Shown here in pieces: positions 18,096 through 26,531 of a stretch of 64,000 nucleotides of DNA. Source of the stretch: CAVXFL01 sp963761015 (GTDB taxonomy: Bacteria > Pseudomonadota > Alphaproteobacteria > Acetobacterales > Acetobacteraceae); assembly GCA_963761015.1 (NCBI GenBank), contig CAVXFL010000009.1, positions 737,664-801,663 of the forward strand. The letters run 5' to 3'. Below the pieces are notes generated by a model that worked only from the letters and a program-made list of their open reading frames with translations, was not told where the DNA came from and did no database searches. Every line of letters starts with the position of its first letter. Within the stretch, counting starts at the first letter, position 1. The translations under genes and the position numbers were made by a program.

Positions 18096-18117
18096 GCCCC
18101 GTGCCCCGACACGGGGC
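18096..18117 (+). terminator. Hairpin after copy 2
   Basis: GCCCCGTG and CACGGGGC pair over 8 bases around a 6-base loop. The hairpin starts at the last base of the stop codon. There is no T-run, so intrinsic termination is uncertain. Confidence 0.4.
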
Positions 18118-18429
18118 CCGCGCGGCGTAGCCCTCCCGCGCCGCGAAGCTTCGCCTCCACACGCCGCCTTCCCGGCGAATCTCGGGGACCCACTGAGCCG
18201 CCGAACGATGGCGGGAAACCTCGGCACGACATTGCCGCGGCCCGGCGGATACCGGCTGTCGCCGGTAGGGTGTCACGCTGGCCCGCGCAGCGCCGTTGCT
18301 ACGCAACCAATTCAGCCATCGCGATTGTCTCAAATCCCGATCCGCCGTCGCGTGAATTGGCGCCATGAGACACTCGCGAGATGCCCTCGGCGGATTGCGC
18401 TCCGCTGCAACCGGGCTAGGCTGGCGGAC
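18118..18429. other. Intergenic region before D-aminoacylase
   Basis: About 310 bases. I see no convincing gene. TGTCTCA near 18327 and TGAGACA near 18367 form a short spaced inverted repeat. The open plus-strand frame that runs through here looks like an upstream extension of the aminoacylase frame. Confidence 0.4.
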
Positions 18430-19885
18430 ATGCAAAAGCGCTGTGACCTGATCATCCGCGACGCCACCATTTTCGACGGCACCGGCGCGCCGCGCTTCAC
18501 CGGCGATGTCGGCATCACCGGCGATCGCATCGCCGCCGTCGGCGACCTCTCCGGCGCGACCGCCGACCGCGAAGTGCCGGCGGCGGGCAAGGCGCTCGCG
18601 CCCGGCTTCATCGACGCACACACGCACGACGACCGCGCGGTGCTGTGCGGCCCCGGCTGCGTGCTGTGCAAGATGTCGCAGGGCGTCACCACGGTCGTCG
18701 TCGGCAACTGCGGCATCAGCCTGTCGCCCGTCCGCATGACGAAGCGCCCGCCGCCGCCGCTCGACCTGATCGGCGACGAGCGCTGGTGGACGTTCGGCAG
18801 CTTCGGCGAATACGCCGAGCGGCTCGCGCGCGATCCGGCGCCGCTCAACACCGTCGCGCTGATTGGCCACATGTCGCTGCGCATGGAGGCGATGGACGGC
18901 GACACCGGCCGCGCCGCCACCGACGCCGAGGCCGCGCGCATGCAGACGCGGCTGGCCGAGGCGCTGGCCGAGGGCGCCTCGGGCTTTTCCACCGGCCTCT
19001 ACTATCCGCCGAACAACAAGGCGCCGACCAGCGAGGTGATCGCGGTCGCCGAGGCGCTGCGCCGGGCGGGCGGGCTCTACGTCACCCATATGCGCGACGA
19101 AAGCACCGGCGTGCTCGAACTCGATCGAGGAAGCGCTCGGCATCGGCCGCGCGGTCGGCGCCCCGGTGGTCATCAGCCACCACAAATGCACCATGCCGGA
19201 GAATTTCGGCCGCTCGACCGAGACCCTGGCCCGCATCGCCGCGGGCGCGCGCGAGCAGCCGGTCGCGTTCGACATCTATCCGTATTCGGCCAGTTCGACC
19301 GTGCTGCTGCCGGAGAAGGTGCGCCAGGACGTGCCGGTCAAGATCACCTGGTCGCAGCCGCATCCGGAACTCGCGGGCAAGTTCCTCGCCGATATCGCCA
19401 CGCTCTGGGAACTCGGGCTGGTCGAGACGGCGCGGCGGTTGGTGCCGGCGGGCGGCATCTACTTCCAGATGGACGAGCCGGACGTGCAGCGCATCCTCGC
19501 GCACCCGCTCGCCATGATCGGCTCCGACGGGCTGCCGCACGACGAGTTTCCGCACCCGCGCCTCTGGGGCACCTTCCCGCGCGTGCTCGGCCACTACGCG
19601 CGCGACCTCGGCCTGTTCAGCCTGGAGGTCGCCGTGCACAAGATGACCGGGCGCACCGCCGAGGTGTTCGGCCTGGCCGATCGCGGCGCGATCCGGCCGG
19701 GCGCCTATGCCGATCTCGTGCTGTTCGATCCCGCGTCCGTGCGGGACGCCGCCGATTTCGACGATCCGGTCCGCCCGGCCGAGGGCATCCTGCAAACCTG
19801 GGTGAACGGGCAATCGGCCTATCGGCGCGGCGAAGGTGCCACCGCGGCCCGCGCCGGCCGGTTGCTCACGCGCGGGCGGGCCTGA
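18430..19885 (+). pseudogene. N-acyl-D-amino-acid deacylase (amidohydrolase), one frameshift
   Basis: A D-aminoacylase-type amidohydrolase that removes the acyl group from N-acyl-D-amino acids. The start is MQKRCDLIIRDATIFDGTG. Metal ligands are in GFIDAHTHDD; VTTVVVGNCGISLSP and YVTHMRDES are typical. The frame breaks at about 19120, where one extra C follows CTCGAA; SIEEALGIGRAVGAPVVISH continues in the next frame. The remainder includes SHHKCTMPENFGR, FDIYPYSASST and the C-terminal GAIRPGAYADLVLFDP. Total length of about 484 is normal. Apart from the extra base the gene is well preserved. Confidence 0.85.
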
Positions 19886-19956
19886 ACGGAGGAAACACCG
19901 ACCCCCTCGCGGGCGTTCGCGCCATAGGGCAAACCCGCCCGCCAAGGAGGTTCGGC

Positions 19957-20139
19957 ATGGACGCGAACAAGAAGGCGAAGAGCGCGCTCTCCGACAAGCA
20001 GAAGTTCGAGTCCGGAAAGGGCAGCGTCGAAGACGACCGGATCGGCGAACGGCACGCCAAGGAAGACCTGGCGCATATGGGCGAGAAGACCCGCGAGGGC
20101 GAGCACGAGAAGTCCTCGTTGCCAAACGAGAAGAAGTGA
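19957..20139 (+). CDS. Small hydrophilic, probably disordered protein
   Basis: A 60-residue protein, MDANKKAKSALSDKQKFESG onward, very rich in Lys, Glu and Asp and with no Cys or aromatic core except one Phe. A strong AAGGAGG ribosome site precedes the ATG at 19957. It ends SSLPNEKK. Composition resembles small stress-induced hydrophilic proteins, but there is no clear family motif. A good terminator follows immediately, so it is probably transcribed strongly and alone. Confidence 0.6.
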   Translation: MDANKKAKSALSDKQKFESGKGSVEDDRIGERHAKEDLAHMGEKTREGEHEKSSLPNEKK

Positions 20140-20146
20140 GCAATGG

Positions 20147-20175
20147 AAAATGCCCGGCGCTAGGCCGGGCATTTC
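20147..20175. terminator. Bidirectional intrinsic terminator
   Basis: ATGCCCGGC and GCCGGGCAT pair around a 5-base loop, with AAAA on the left and TTTC on the right. It serves the small gene on the plus strand and the convergent CHAP gene on the minus strand. Confidence 0.8.
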
Positions 20176-20206
20176 AATTCCGCTTGCGCCGGAGCCGCCG
20201 TTGCGA

Positions 20207-21022
20207 TCAGCGGCGGCGCGGCTGCTCGGCGACCTCCGCCTGGCTCCGCCGCCGCGCGACCAGCCGGTGCCAGCGCCGTTTCACGTGCGCCCGCAGGTGG
20301 CGCACGTGGTGCTTCTTGCCCACGAACGCGCCGGGTTCATCCGTGGCGCCGGCCGTGTCAGTCGCGCTCGCCTCCTGAACGCGCCCGCTCGGCTGCCGAT
20401 CGCGCGTGCTCGCCATCTGGACGCGGGCCACGGGCGCGCGGTCGTAGATGAAGCCGTGGGTGGCATAGACGCTGCCGTAACTGGCGCTGCCGCGCAGCGC
20501 CACGCGGACCGCCGTCCAGTCGTTCCCGGGCGAGACGTCGATGACGGACACGCCGCGCGCGACGCCACGGCTCGCCCAGTGCGAATGGTCGACGTCGATC
20601 TCGCGCGAATTGACTACCTTGCTGACCACGGCGACGTGCCCCAGCCTGATCCGCCCGCTACCGCGGAAGCTCAGTATCGCGCCGACTTCGGGGGCGCTGC
20701 CCCGGGCATACAGCCCGCCGGCTTCTTGCCACCAATTGGCGGCATTGCCGCCGAGCATGAGGCCGGTCTCCTCGCGCGCGAAGGTGACGCATTGCAGCAC
20801 CGGGCGGCGAGCGTAACGGCGATGCCGGACGTGGTGGCGCGAGGCGTGTCCGTAGCGGACTATGCCGTGGTGATGGTGCTGGTGGTTCGGATGGTGCGCG
20901 TGGTGATGATGATGGTGGTGGTGCGATGATCGGGCCATGGCGATGCCGGAGCCGAGCGACATGAGCGCTCCGAGCACGATTCCAAATACGAGTTTCCTGG
21001 TGCCGGTCTCCCCTGCCAGCAT
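20207..21022 (-). CDS. Secreted His-rich CHAP domain protein
   Basis: About 271 residues from MLAGETGTRKLVFGIVLGAL; an upstream ATG at 21052 would add ten residues. A signal peptide ends near AMARSS. It is followed by a run of eight histidines and then further His clusters over about 30 residues. The CHAP domain follows, with Cys in VLQCVTFAREETG, NWWQEAGGLY, and His in IRLGHVAVVSKVV. CHAP enzymes are periplasmic cysteine amidases or peptidases acting on peptidoglycan. The tail is basic (HVRHLRAHVKRRWHRLV). The His tract could bind Zn, Ni or Cu; that is inference. Confidence 0.82.
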   Translation of the reverse strand: MLAGETGTRKLVFGIVLGALMSLGSGIAMARSSHHHHHHHHAHHPNHQHHHHGIVRYGHASRHHVRHRRYARRPVLQCVTFAREETGLMLGGNAANWWQEAGGLYARGSAPEVGAILSFRGSGRIRLGHVAVVSKVVNSREIDVDHSHWASRGVARGVSVIDVSPGNDWTAVRVALRGSASYGSVYATHGFIYDRAPVARVQMASTRDRQPSGRVQEASATDTAGATDEPGAFVGKKHHVRHLRAHVKRRWHRLVARRRSQAEVAEQPRRR

Positions 21023-21252
21023 TGCGCCCCCCCTGCTGCTGCCGTGATCCATCCGGCCCTAGCAACAGGTTCGGGCGCGTGACAACACGCATCCGTGTCC
21101 GAAACGCGGATCGCGCGCGATTTGCCAGATCGGGGCTGTGGATAACATGGCAAATTAGGACTTTGGTCCTAACGCCACTTCGATCGGGCCCAACTCGGGC
21201 AAGGCGGAATCCGCTTCGCGCTGGCTTTCCGCTTGCGTGGAAGCGGGAGTTT

Positions 21253-21274
21253 CGCCCCCAGATGAGCGGGGGCG
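21253..21274 (-). terminator. Possible hairpin after the 21.3-kb small gene
   Basis: CGCCCCC and GGGGGCG pair over 7 bases around an 8-base loop, just downstream of the minus-strand gene ending at 21284. No T-run follows, so it is weak evidence. Confidence 0.35.
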
Positions 21275-21283
21275 TTTACCCGC

Positions 21284-21493
21284 TCAGAACGGCCGCTGCG
21301 CCCGCTCCAGCAGCCGGCTGAAGAATCCCGCCTTCTTGCGCGACGACTTGGCGGCATCGGCCTTGGCTTCGGCGCGCGCCTCGGCCTTGCGCTCCCGCTC
21401 CCGTTCCGCGAGCCACTTCTCCAGGCTGACCCCGGCCTTGGCGGCGCGGCGCGCCTCGTAGGCCCGCTGGCCCTCGCTCATCGGCTTGCTCAC
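21284..21493 (-). CDS. Small charged coiled-coil protein
   Basis: 69 residues from a GTG start (VSKPMSEGQRAYEARRAAKA); GGAAGGGGAG lies just upstream. An ATG four codons on is an alternative. The sequence is a long charged helix (LEKWLAERERERKAEARAE) followed by KKAGFFSRLLERAQRPF. The MSEGQRAYEARRAAKAG opening is a recurring pattern in alphaproteobacterial hypothetical proteins. No signal or membrane segment. Function is unknown. Confidence 0.6.
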   Translation of the reverse strand: MSKPMSEGQRAYEARRAAKAGVSLEKWLAERERERKAEARAEAKADAAKSSRKKAGFFSRLLERAQRPF

Positions 21494-21805
21494 ACCCGCT
21501 CCCCTTCCGGCCACCACTGACAATCCCCGTGGGTTGGGCGGCGATTTAGCGAACCACCCCCGCTCCGTTCAAGTGCCGCGCGCCGGAGGGGGCGCAAAGA
21601 GGGGCACAAAAATGTGCGGTTCGGCACGATCCTTGCTTGGTCATTGCGCGGAACCACCTTTCGGAGTGGACGTTCCCGTGCACGCCCGCAACCCCGAGCG
21701 GCCTACCGCAACGATCCGATTGGCGCCGGGCTTCGCAAAGGCCGGGCGCTTGGCCCAGGATCGCGCGGGCCTTGCACGACGGTGAAACCGCAGCAGGAGC
21801 TCACG

Positions 21806-22015
21806 ATGATAGGCTTGCTCGACCTGTTCCTGATCTACTGTTCGGCGACGGCGCATGTCTGCGTACAGGAACACCCGAAGCTCGATCCGCCGCTGACGCA
21901 GTTTTCCGATTGCGAAACGGTCGGCAAGATCGGGGATCCGGGATTCACCACCAAACATCCCGATTTCAGGCTGCGCGCCTTCACCTGCGCCGCGAGGCCG
22001 GGCATCAGCACCTGA
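21806..22015 (+). CDS. Small hypothetical protein with hydrophobic N-terminus
   Basis: 69 residues, MIGLLDLFLIYCSATAHVCV then a polar part with three more Cys (SDCETVG, FTCAARP). The N-terminal stretch could be a weak signal or membrane anchor. CAGGAG lies 7 bases before the ATG. I do not recognise a family. A strong hairpin follows the stop. Confidence 0.5.
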   Translation: MIGLLDLFLIYCSATAHVCVQEHPKLDPPLTQFSDCETVGKIGDPGFTTKHPDFRLRAFTCAARPGIST

Positions 22016-22034
22016 GCAGCACCGTTGCCGAACG

Positions 22035-22059
22035 GGGCGCGGCCGTTCCCGCCGCGCCC
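22035..22059. terminator. GC-rich hairpin between convergent genes
   Basis: GGGCGCGGC and GCCGCGCCC pair perfectly over 9 bases around a 7-base loop. On the plus strand TGAATTTATT follows. It probably terminates the small plus gene and may also act on the minus strand. Confidence 0.6.
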
Positions 22060-22064
22060 TGAAT

Positions 22065-23063
22065 TTATTCCGTATTGACGATGTTGAAATCGCGCAGCTC
22101 GTCGCGCGTCAGGTTGCGCCAGTGCGCGTTCGGAATGTTGGCGAACTCGGTCAGGAACCTGAGCGACAGGCTCATATCCACCAGGAAGCGCGCGATCTCC
22201 GCCGCCTGCCGCGCGTCCGTCTGCTCCATGCAGAGCACGTGCAAGGTCATTCGCCGCAGCATCGGGTTCAGCTCGGCGCGCAGCATCGGGTCGTTGATCT
22301 TTCTGACCGCGTCCGTCACCTCGTCGGCCAGATCCTTGGGCTCCAGGATCGATTGCTCGGGACAGCCGAGCCGCTTCAGATAGGGGTCGTTGGTTTCCAG
22401 CGCGGGCTGGAGCACTTCGGGCGTGTCCTGCCTGGTCTTTTCGGGCTGCTGGCGCACGCCGCCGACCAGCTCCGGGAGCTGGGCCGGGATCAGCGAGCGG
22501 TGCCCGCCACGCGCCCGGCGCGGCGCCTCGGTCGCGTGCGCCAGCCGATACGCCTTGTCGGCCGCGATCTTGGCTTCCAGCAGGTCGGCGACGATCAGCC
22601 GCGGCGCGGCCTGGTTGGCGAACATGTGCACGCCGAAGATGCCGCCGGGGTCGATCGAGCGGACCACGCCGCCCATGAACATGAAGTTGCAGGCGCTGAT
22701 GCAGGCCATGCCGCGGCGGATGCGGGTCGTGAGCTTCTCGGCGCGAATGATCCGCCCGATCTGCAGCCCCTCGTCCAGCACACCGCCGCCGGAGAAGAAG
22801 ATCACCTCCTGGATCGGCTTGGCCTTGTCGATGGCGGTCCGGAAGCGCTCGGAATCGCCGGAGTCGATGTGGCCCCAGGCGAACAGGATGTTGCGCCTAC
22901 CGGCGTCGATCAGGGTGAAATGCAGATGCGGCGCGTCGACGTCGTCACCCTTCGGAAACGACGAGAACAGCGGCGGCGGACCCTTCTGCTCGGCGGCCAC
23001 GGCCGGCGCCGCGGCGAGCACGCCGGCGAGCAGCAGGCCCGCCGCGGCGCTGGTCCATCTCAT
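22065..23063 (-). CDS. Exported ClpP/crotonase-fold protein
   Basis: 332 residues with a signal peptide (MRWTSAAAGLLLAGVLAAAP, cleavage after AVAA). A ClpP-like fold is suggested by EVIFFSGGGVLDEGLQIGR, then MACISACNFMFMGG, where the Ser of ISAC is the likely nucleophile position, then GIFGVHMFA with His. The rest is helical. Such proteins are membrane- or periplasm-facing serine-protease homologues of unknown substrate. Its ATG overlaps the stop of the upstream glycine-zipper lipoprotein gene by four bases, so the two are translationally coupled. Confidence 0.7.
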   Translation of the reverse strand: MRWTSAAAGLLLAGVLAAAPAVAAEQKGPPPLFSSFPKGDDVDAPHLHFTLIDAGRRNILFAWGHIDSGDSERFRTAIDKAKPIQEVIFFSGGGVLDEGLQIGRIIRAEKLTTRIRRGMACISACNFMFMGGVVRSIDPGGIFGVHMFANQAAPRLIVADLLEAKIAADKAYRLAHATEAPRRARGGHRSLIPAQLPELVGGVRQQPEKTRQDTPEVLQPALETNDPYLKRLGCPEQSILEPKDLADEVTDAVRKINDPMLRAELNPMLRRMTLHVLCMEQTDARQAAEIARFLVDMSLSLRFLTEFANIPNAHWRNLTRDELRDFNIVNTE

Positions 23064-23638
23064 GCCTTCTGCCACTCGCTGTTCTGGCTGCGGCAGTATT
23101 TCTGGTTCTCTACCAACTCCTTGCCGCTGACATAGGCGACCTCGCGGACCGTCTTGCATTCCGACCCGGACCGCGACTTCTGCACGGCGACGACCGTGGC
23201 GCTGCCGCGGGCGCCGGAGTGGTCCGAGGCCCAGTGCGCCGTCGCGTGCGCGGTCGCGCGCGGCCGGGCGTGGTGATGGCGCCGCGGCGGCGGCGCACCC
23301 GGCGCGGCTTCGTACTCGGGTTCGGGCTCCGGCTCGTAGTAATAGGCCTCCGGCGGTGCCGGCGCGTACAGCACCTGCATCACGGCCCGGTTGGCGACCT
23401 GCCGGTCGCGCTCGTCGAGCGCGCGGCCGATGGCGCTGCCGATCAGATAGCCGCCGAACGCGCCCACGCCAGCGCCGATCAGGGCGCCGGCCGCGTTGTG
23501 GCTGAGCGCGCCGCCGATCGCGGCGCCCCCGGCCGCGCCGCCGAGCGCGCCAAGCAACCCGCCGGTCTGCTCGTTGGTCTGACACCCGCCGAGCAGCGGC
23601 AGGCTCGCCACCGCGACGACCAGAATTCCCTTGCGCAT
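23060..23638 (-). CDS. Glycine-zipper lipoprotein
   Basis: 192 residues. The lipoprotein signal MRKGILVVAVASLPLLGGC is followed by a glycine-zipper 2TM domain (LLGALGGAAGGAAIGGAL, then GAGVGAFGGYLIGSAIG). A Pro/Glu/Tyr-rich and a His/Arg-rich linker follow. The C-terminus, SECKTVREVAYVSGKELVEN and QKYCRSQ, resembles the end of surface-antigen-like outer-membrane proteins. Likely an outer-membrane lipoprotein. It overlaps the ClpP-like gene by ATGA. Confidence 0.82.
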   Translation of the reverse strand: MRKGILVVAVASLPLLGGCQTNEQTGGLLGALGGAAGGAAIGGALSHNAAGALIGAGVGAFGGYLIGSAIGRALDERDRQVANRAVMQVLYAPAPPEAYYYEPEPEPEYEAAPGAPPPRRHHHARPRATAHATAHWASDHSGARGSATVVAVQKSRSGSECKTVREVAYVSGKELVENQKYCRSQNSEWQKA

Positions 23639-23768
23639 CGTCCCCCCCGTCCCATCGCCCCGATCGGGGGATTATTCTGCATTCGAGCGGTTATCTCAAG
23701 CACGCCGCGCGTGATGACGCCGAATCACGCGCTTGCGTTTCGGCGGGTCGCTCGCAACTTGGGACGTC

Positions 23769-24104
23769 ATGAGCGAGCCACGGGTGAAGGCGGGATTGTG
23801 GGTGAAGATGGCGCTGCGGCTCGCCGATCTCGACGGCCGGCCCGGCGCGGTGCTGCGCCGGGGCGACGTGGATGCGGGCGGCGTGCTCGTGGTGCTGCGC
23901 GGGCGGGCGGGATTGTCGGTGCTATCGCAGGTGCGCGCGGCCGACGGCGAGGCGGCCTGGATGCGCGCCACCGGCGCCGCGGCGGTCGACGAGGCGACGG
24001 TGGACGCCTATGTCGCGCGCCAGGTGAGGTTCGATCCGGATCTGTGGGTGCTGGAATTCGAGGCCCCGGATCTGCTGCCGCCCTTCGCCGCGCGGATCCT
24101 CTGA
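23769..24104 (+). CDS. DUF1491 family protein
   Basis: 111 residues from MSEPRVKAGLWVKMALRLAD. The pattern of RGD-D-GG-VLVVL then WMRATGA and PDLWVLEFEA matches DUF1491, an alphaproteobacterial family often annotated as a GTP-binding or hypothetical protein. The upstream ATG at 23733 is rejected because the family begins at about this point. No membrane segments. Function is unknown. Confidence 0.8.
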   Translation: MSEPRVKAGLWVKMALRLADLDGRPGAVLRRGDVDAGGVLVVLRGRAGLSVLSQVRAADGEAAWMRATGAAAVDEATVDAYVARQVRFDPDLWVLEFEAPDLLPPFAARIL

Positions 24105-24138
24105 CCCCGCGCCGCTCGCCTCACGGCGGTTCCAGGCG

Positions 24139-25830
24139 TCAGCAGGCGAGATCCTCGTGGAAGCGGTTGCCGGCGGTGGTCGGGGCGATGATACCGGCAC
24201 GGATGACGAAATCGGCGAAGGGTTCGCCGGCGCGCCGTTCGGCCGCGTAGGCGGCGAACAGCGGCGCGAGCGTCGTCACGATGTCGTCGTGCCGCACGTC
24301 CTTGCGGTACAGCTTGTTCAGCCGCGTGCCCGCGAACGCGCCGCCGAGATAAAGGTTGTACACCCCGGGCGTGCGTCCGACCAACCCGATCTCCGCCAGA
24401 TACGGCCGCGCGCAGCCGTTCGGGCAGCCGGTCATGCGGATGGTGATCTCGTCCGCGCCGAGCCCGTGGCGGTCCAGTTCCGCTTCCAGCGCGGTGACGA
24501 GATCGGGCAGGTAGCGCTCGCTTTCGGCCAGCGCGAGCCCGCAGGTCGGCAGCGCCACGCAGGCCATGGCGTTGCGGCGCAGCGCGCCCACCGGCACGGA
24601 CAGCCCGTATTCCTCCAGCAGCGCCGCGATCCGGGATTTCTGGTCGGGCAACACGCGGGCAATGATGAGATTCTGGTTGGGGGTGATGATGAAGTCGCCC
24701 CCGTGCTCCCGGGCGATGGCGTTCAGACCGCTCAGCAACCGCCGTTCCGGCCAGTCGCGCACGCGCCCGTTCTCGACGAACAGCACGTAGTGCCAGGCGC
24801 CGTCGTCGCCCTGGAGCCAGCCGCTCGGATCGCCGCTGCGCTCGAAATGGTACGGGCGGGCGGGCGCGAGCGGAAAGCCGAGCCGCGATTGCAGCTCGGC
24901 GGTGAACGCGGCCAGCCCGCGGCGCTCGATCGTGTATTTCAGCCGCGCGTGCTTGCGGTCGGCGCGGTCGCCCCAGTCGCGCTGGATCGTGACCACCTGC
25001 TCGGCGATATCCACCGCCTGCTCGGGCGTGCAGAAACCGATCGGGTCGCCGAGGCGGGGAAACGTGTCGGGCTCGCCGTGTGTCATGCCCATCCCGCCGC
25101 CCACCGTCACGTTGTAGCCGGCAAGCCGCCCGTCTTCCTCGATGGCGATGAAGCCGAGGTCGTGCGCGAACACGTCCACGTCGTTCAGCGGCGGCACCGC
25201 GAGCGCGATCTTGAATTTCCTGGGCAAATAGGTGCGGCCGAGGATCGGTTCGTCCTCCGCCTCGCCGCCCGCCACCGGTTCGCCGTCCAGCCAGATTTCG
25301 TGATACGCCCGCGTGCGCGGCAACAGCTGCTCGCTGATCCGCCGCGACAGCGCGAGCACCTCCTCGTGGATGGACGCGCGGTATGGATTGGGCGTCGCGA
25401 TGACGTTGCGGTTGACGTCGCCGCAGGCCGCGATGGTGTCCAGCATCGCCTGGTTGATCGCCTGGATCGCCGGCTTCAGGTTGCTCTTGATGATGCCGTG
25501 GAACTGGATGGTCTGCCGGGTGGTCAGGCGCAAGCTGCCGTTGCCGCGCGCCTCGGCGATCGCCTGCATGGCGAGCCATTGCGCCGGCGTCATCACGCCG
25601 CCGGGCACGCGCAGCCGCGCCATGAACATGTAGGCCTTGTCCAGGAACTTCTTCGCGCGTTCGGGCCGCAGGTCGCGATCGTCCTGCTGGTAGATGCCGT
25701 GGAACTTCGTGACCTGCGTGTCGTCCTCGGCGAGCGCGCCGCTGATACGCTCGGCGAGCCCCTCGGCGATCGTGCCGCGCAGGAAGCGGCTGCGCGCCTT
25801 GATGCCCTCGTTGGCGGAGTTCTGGCTCAT
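24139..25830 (-). CDS. cysI: Sulfite reductase hemoprotein beta-component
   Basis: 563 residues. It reduces sulfite to sulfide with siroheme and a [4Fe-4S] cluster. The N-terminus reads MSQNSANEGIKARSRFLRG. NGSLRLTTRQTIQFHGI is the sulfite-binding arginine region. The cluster cysteines are in CVALPTCGLALAESER (C-x5-C) and MTGCPNGCARPY (C-x3-C). The ATG overlaps the cysH stop (ATGA). It is the last gene of the operon and should receive electrons from the CysJ flavoprotein encoded two genes upstream. Confidence 0.92.
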   Translation of the reverse strand: MSQNSANEGIKARSRFLRGTIAEGLAERISGALAEDDTQVTKFHGIYQQDDRDLRPERAKKFLDKAYMFMARLRVPGGVMTPAQWLAMQAIAEARGNGSLRLTTRQTIQFHGIIKSNLKPAIQAINQAMLDTIAACGDVNRNVIATPNPYRASIHEEVLALSRRISEQLLPRTRAYHEIWLDGEPVAGGEAEDEPILGRTYLPRKFKIALAVPPLNDVDVFAHDLGFIAIEEDGRLAGYNVTVGGGMGMTHGEPDTFPRLGDPIGFCTPEQAVDIAEQVVTIQRDWGDRADRKHARLKYTIERRGLAAFTAELQSRLGFPLAPARPYHFERSGDPSGWLQGDDGAWHYVLFVENGRVRDWPERRLLSGLNAIAREHGGDFIITPNQNLIIARVLPDQKSRIAALLEEYGLSVPVGALRRNAMACVALPTCGLALAESERYLPDLVTALEAELDRHGLGADEITIRMTGCPNGCARPYLAEIGLVGRTPGVYNLYLGGAFAGTRLNKLYRKDVRHDDIVTTLAPLFAAYAAERRAGEPFADFVIRAGIIAPTTAGNRFHEDLAC

Positions 25831-26531
25831 GGCCTGACGTCCCTTCGCAACGGCGCCGCTCGCGGCAGGTGGATGCCGCATTCGCTCTTCTCCAACCCGT
25901 CCCAGCGCCCGGCGCGCGCGGGTTCGCCCGGATCGGCTGCGCGCGTGCAGGTGGTGCAGCCGATCGAGCCGTAGCCGCGCGCCGCGAGCGGATGGCGCGG
26001 CAGGTCGTGCGCGACGAAGTAGGCGTCGATGTCCCACTCGCTCCAACCGGCCAGCGGATTGAGCTTTATCCGCCCGTCCGGCCCGGATTCGATCACCGGC
26101 AGATTGCGCCGAAGCCCGCCCTGGTAGCGCTTGCGCCCGGTGATCCAGGCGTCGAATCCGGACAGCGCCTCGTCCAGCGGCTCCACCTTGCGCCGCCAGC
26201 AGCACAGGTCGGGATCGCCGCGCCACAGCGTTCCGCGCGGATCGGCCGATTGCACGCTGACGGGATCGGGCCCGACGGTGCGCACGTCGCGCAATCCCAG
26301 CAGCCGCGCCAGCTCGTCGCGATAGCGCAGCGTTTCGGCGAACAGCTTGCCGGTATCGATGAAGATCACCGGCGTGGTGCGGTCGATGGCCGCGACCATG
26401 TCCAGCACCACCGCGCTCTCGGCGCCGAACGACGATACGAGCGCGATCCGTCCACGATATTCCGCGAGCTTGTTCGCCAGCAGATCCTCGGCGCCGACAT
26501 CCTCGCCGGCCGGCGTGGTCACGGCGTTCAT
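25827..26531 (-). CDS. cysH: Phosphoadenylyl/adenylyl-sulfate reductase
   Basis: 234 residues. It reduces activated sulfate to sulfite using thioredoxin. LVSSFGAESAVVLDMVA is the PP-loop. DPDLCCWRRKVEPL and IGCTTCTRAADPGEPARAGRW form the CC...CxxC set that binds a [4Fe-4S] cluster, pointing to an APS-type reductase. The C-terminal ECGIH holds the catalytic Cys. The start at 26531 overlaps the cysJ stop (TGATG). No cysDN sulfurylase genes are in the window. Confidence 0.92.
   Translation of the reverse strand: MNAVTTPAGEDVGAEDLLANKLAEYRGRIALVSSFGAESAVVLDMVAAIDRTTPVIFIDTGKLFAETLRYRDELARLLGLRDVRTVGPDPVSVQSADPRGTLWRGDPDLCCWRRKVEPLDEALSGFDAWITGRKRYQGGLRRNLPVIESGPDGRIKLNPLAGWSEWDIDAYFVAHDLPRHPLAARGYGSIGCTTCTRAADPGEPARAGRWDGLEKSECGIHLPRAAPLRRDVRP

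Larger units (their letters stand above)
17162..18096 (+). pseudogene. Unknown multicopy family protein, copy 2 (frameshifted)
   Basis: Paralogue of copy 1. The first block reads DAYWQLVHTLRLTLPPP and LRRDHAAIARIAALVPANAA from about 17250, then SEQWKDCLR. One extra base near 17450 breaks the frame, and the rest (WAAKCRAQALAMMRQANSAL, then DLVAAAERYAAEYPERAAAI and PDVRYFCPSEAALARALI) runs to the TAG at 18094-18096. Relative to copy 1 it carries two palindromic hairpin insertions (17210-17249 and 17475-17511). The second would be in frame once the base error is removed; the first coincides with another frame change near the N-terminus. The linker differs strongly from copy 1. Confidence 0.68.
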
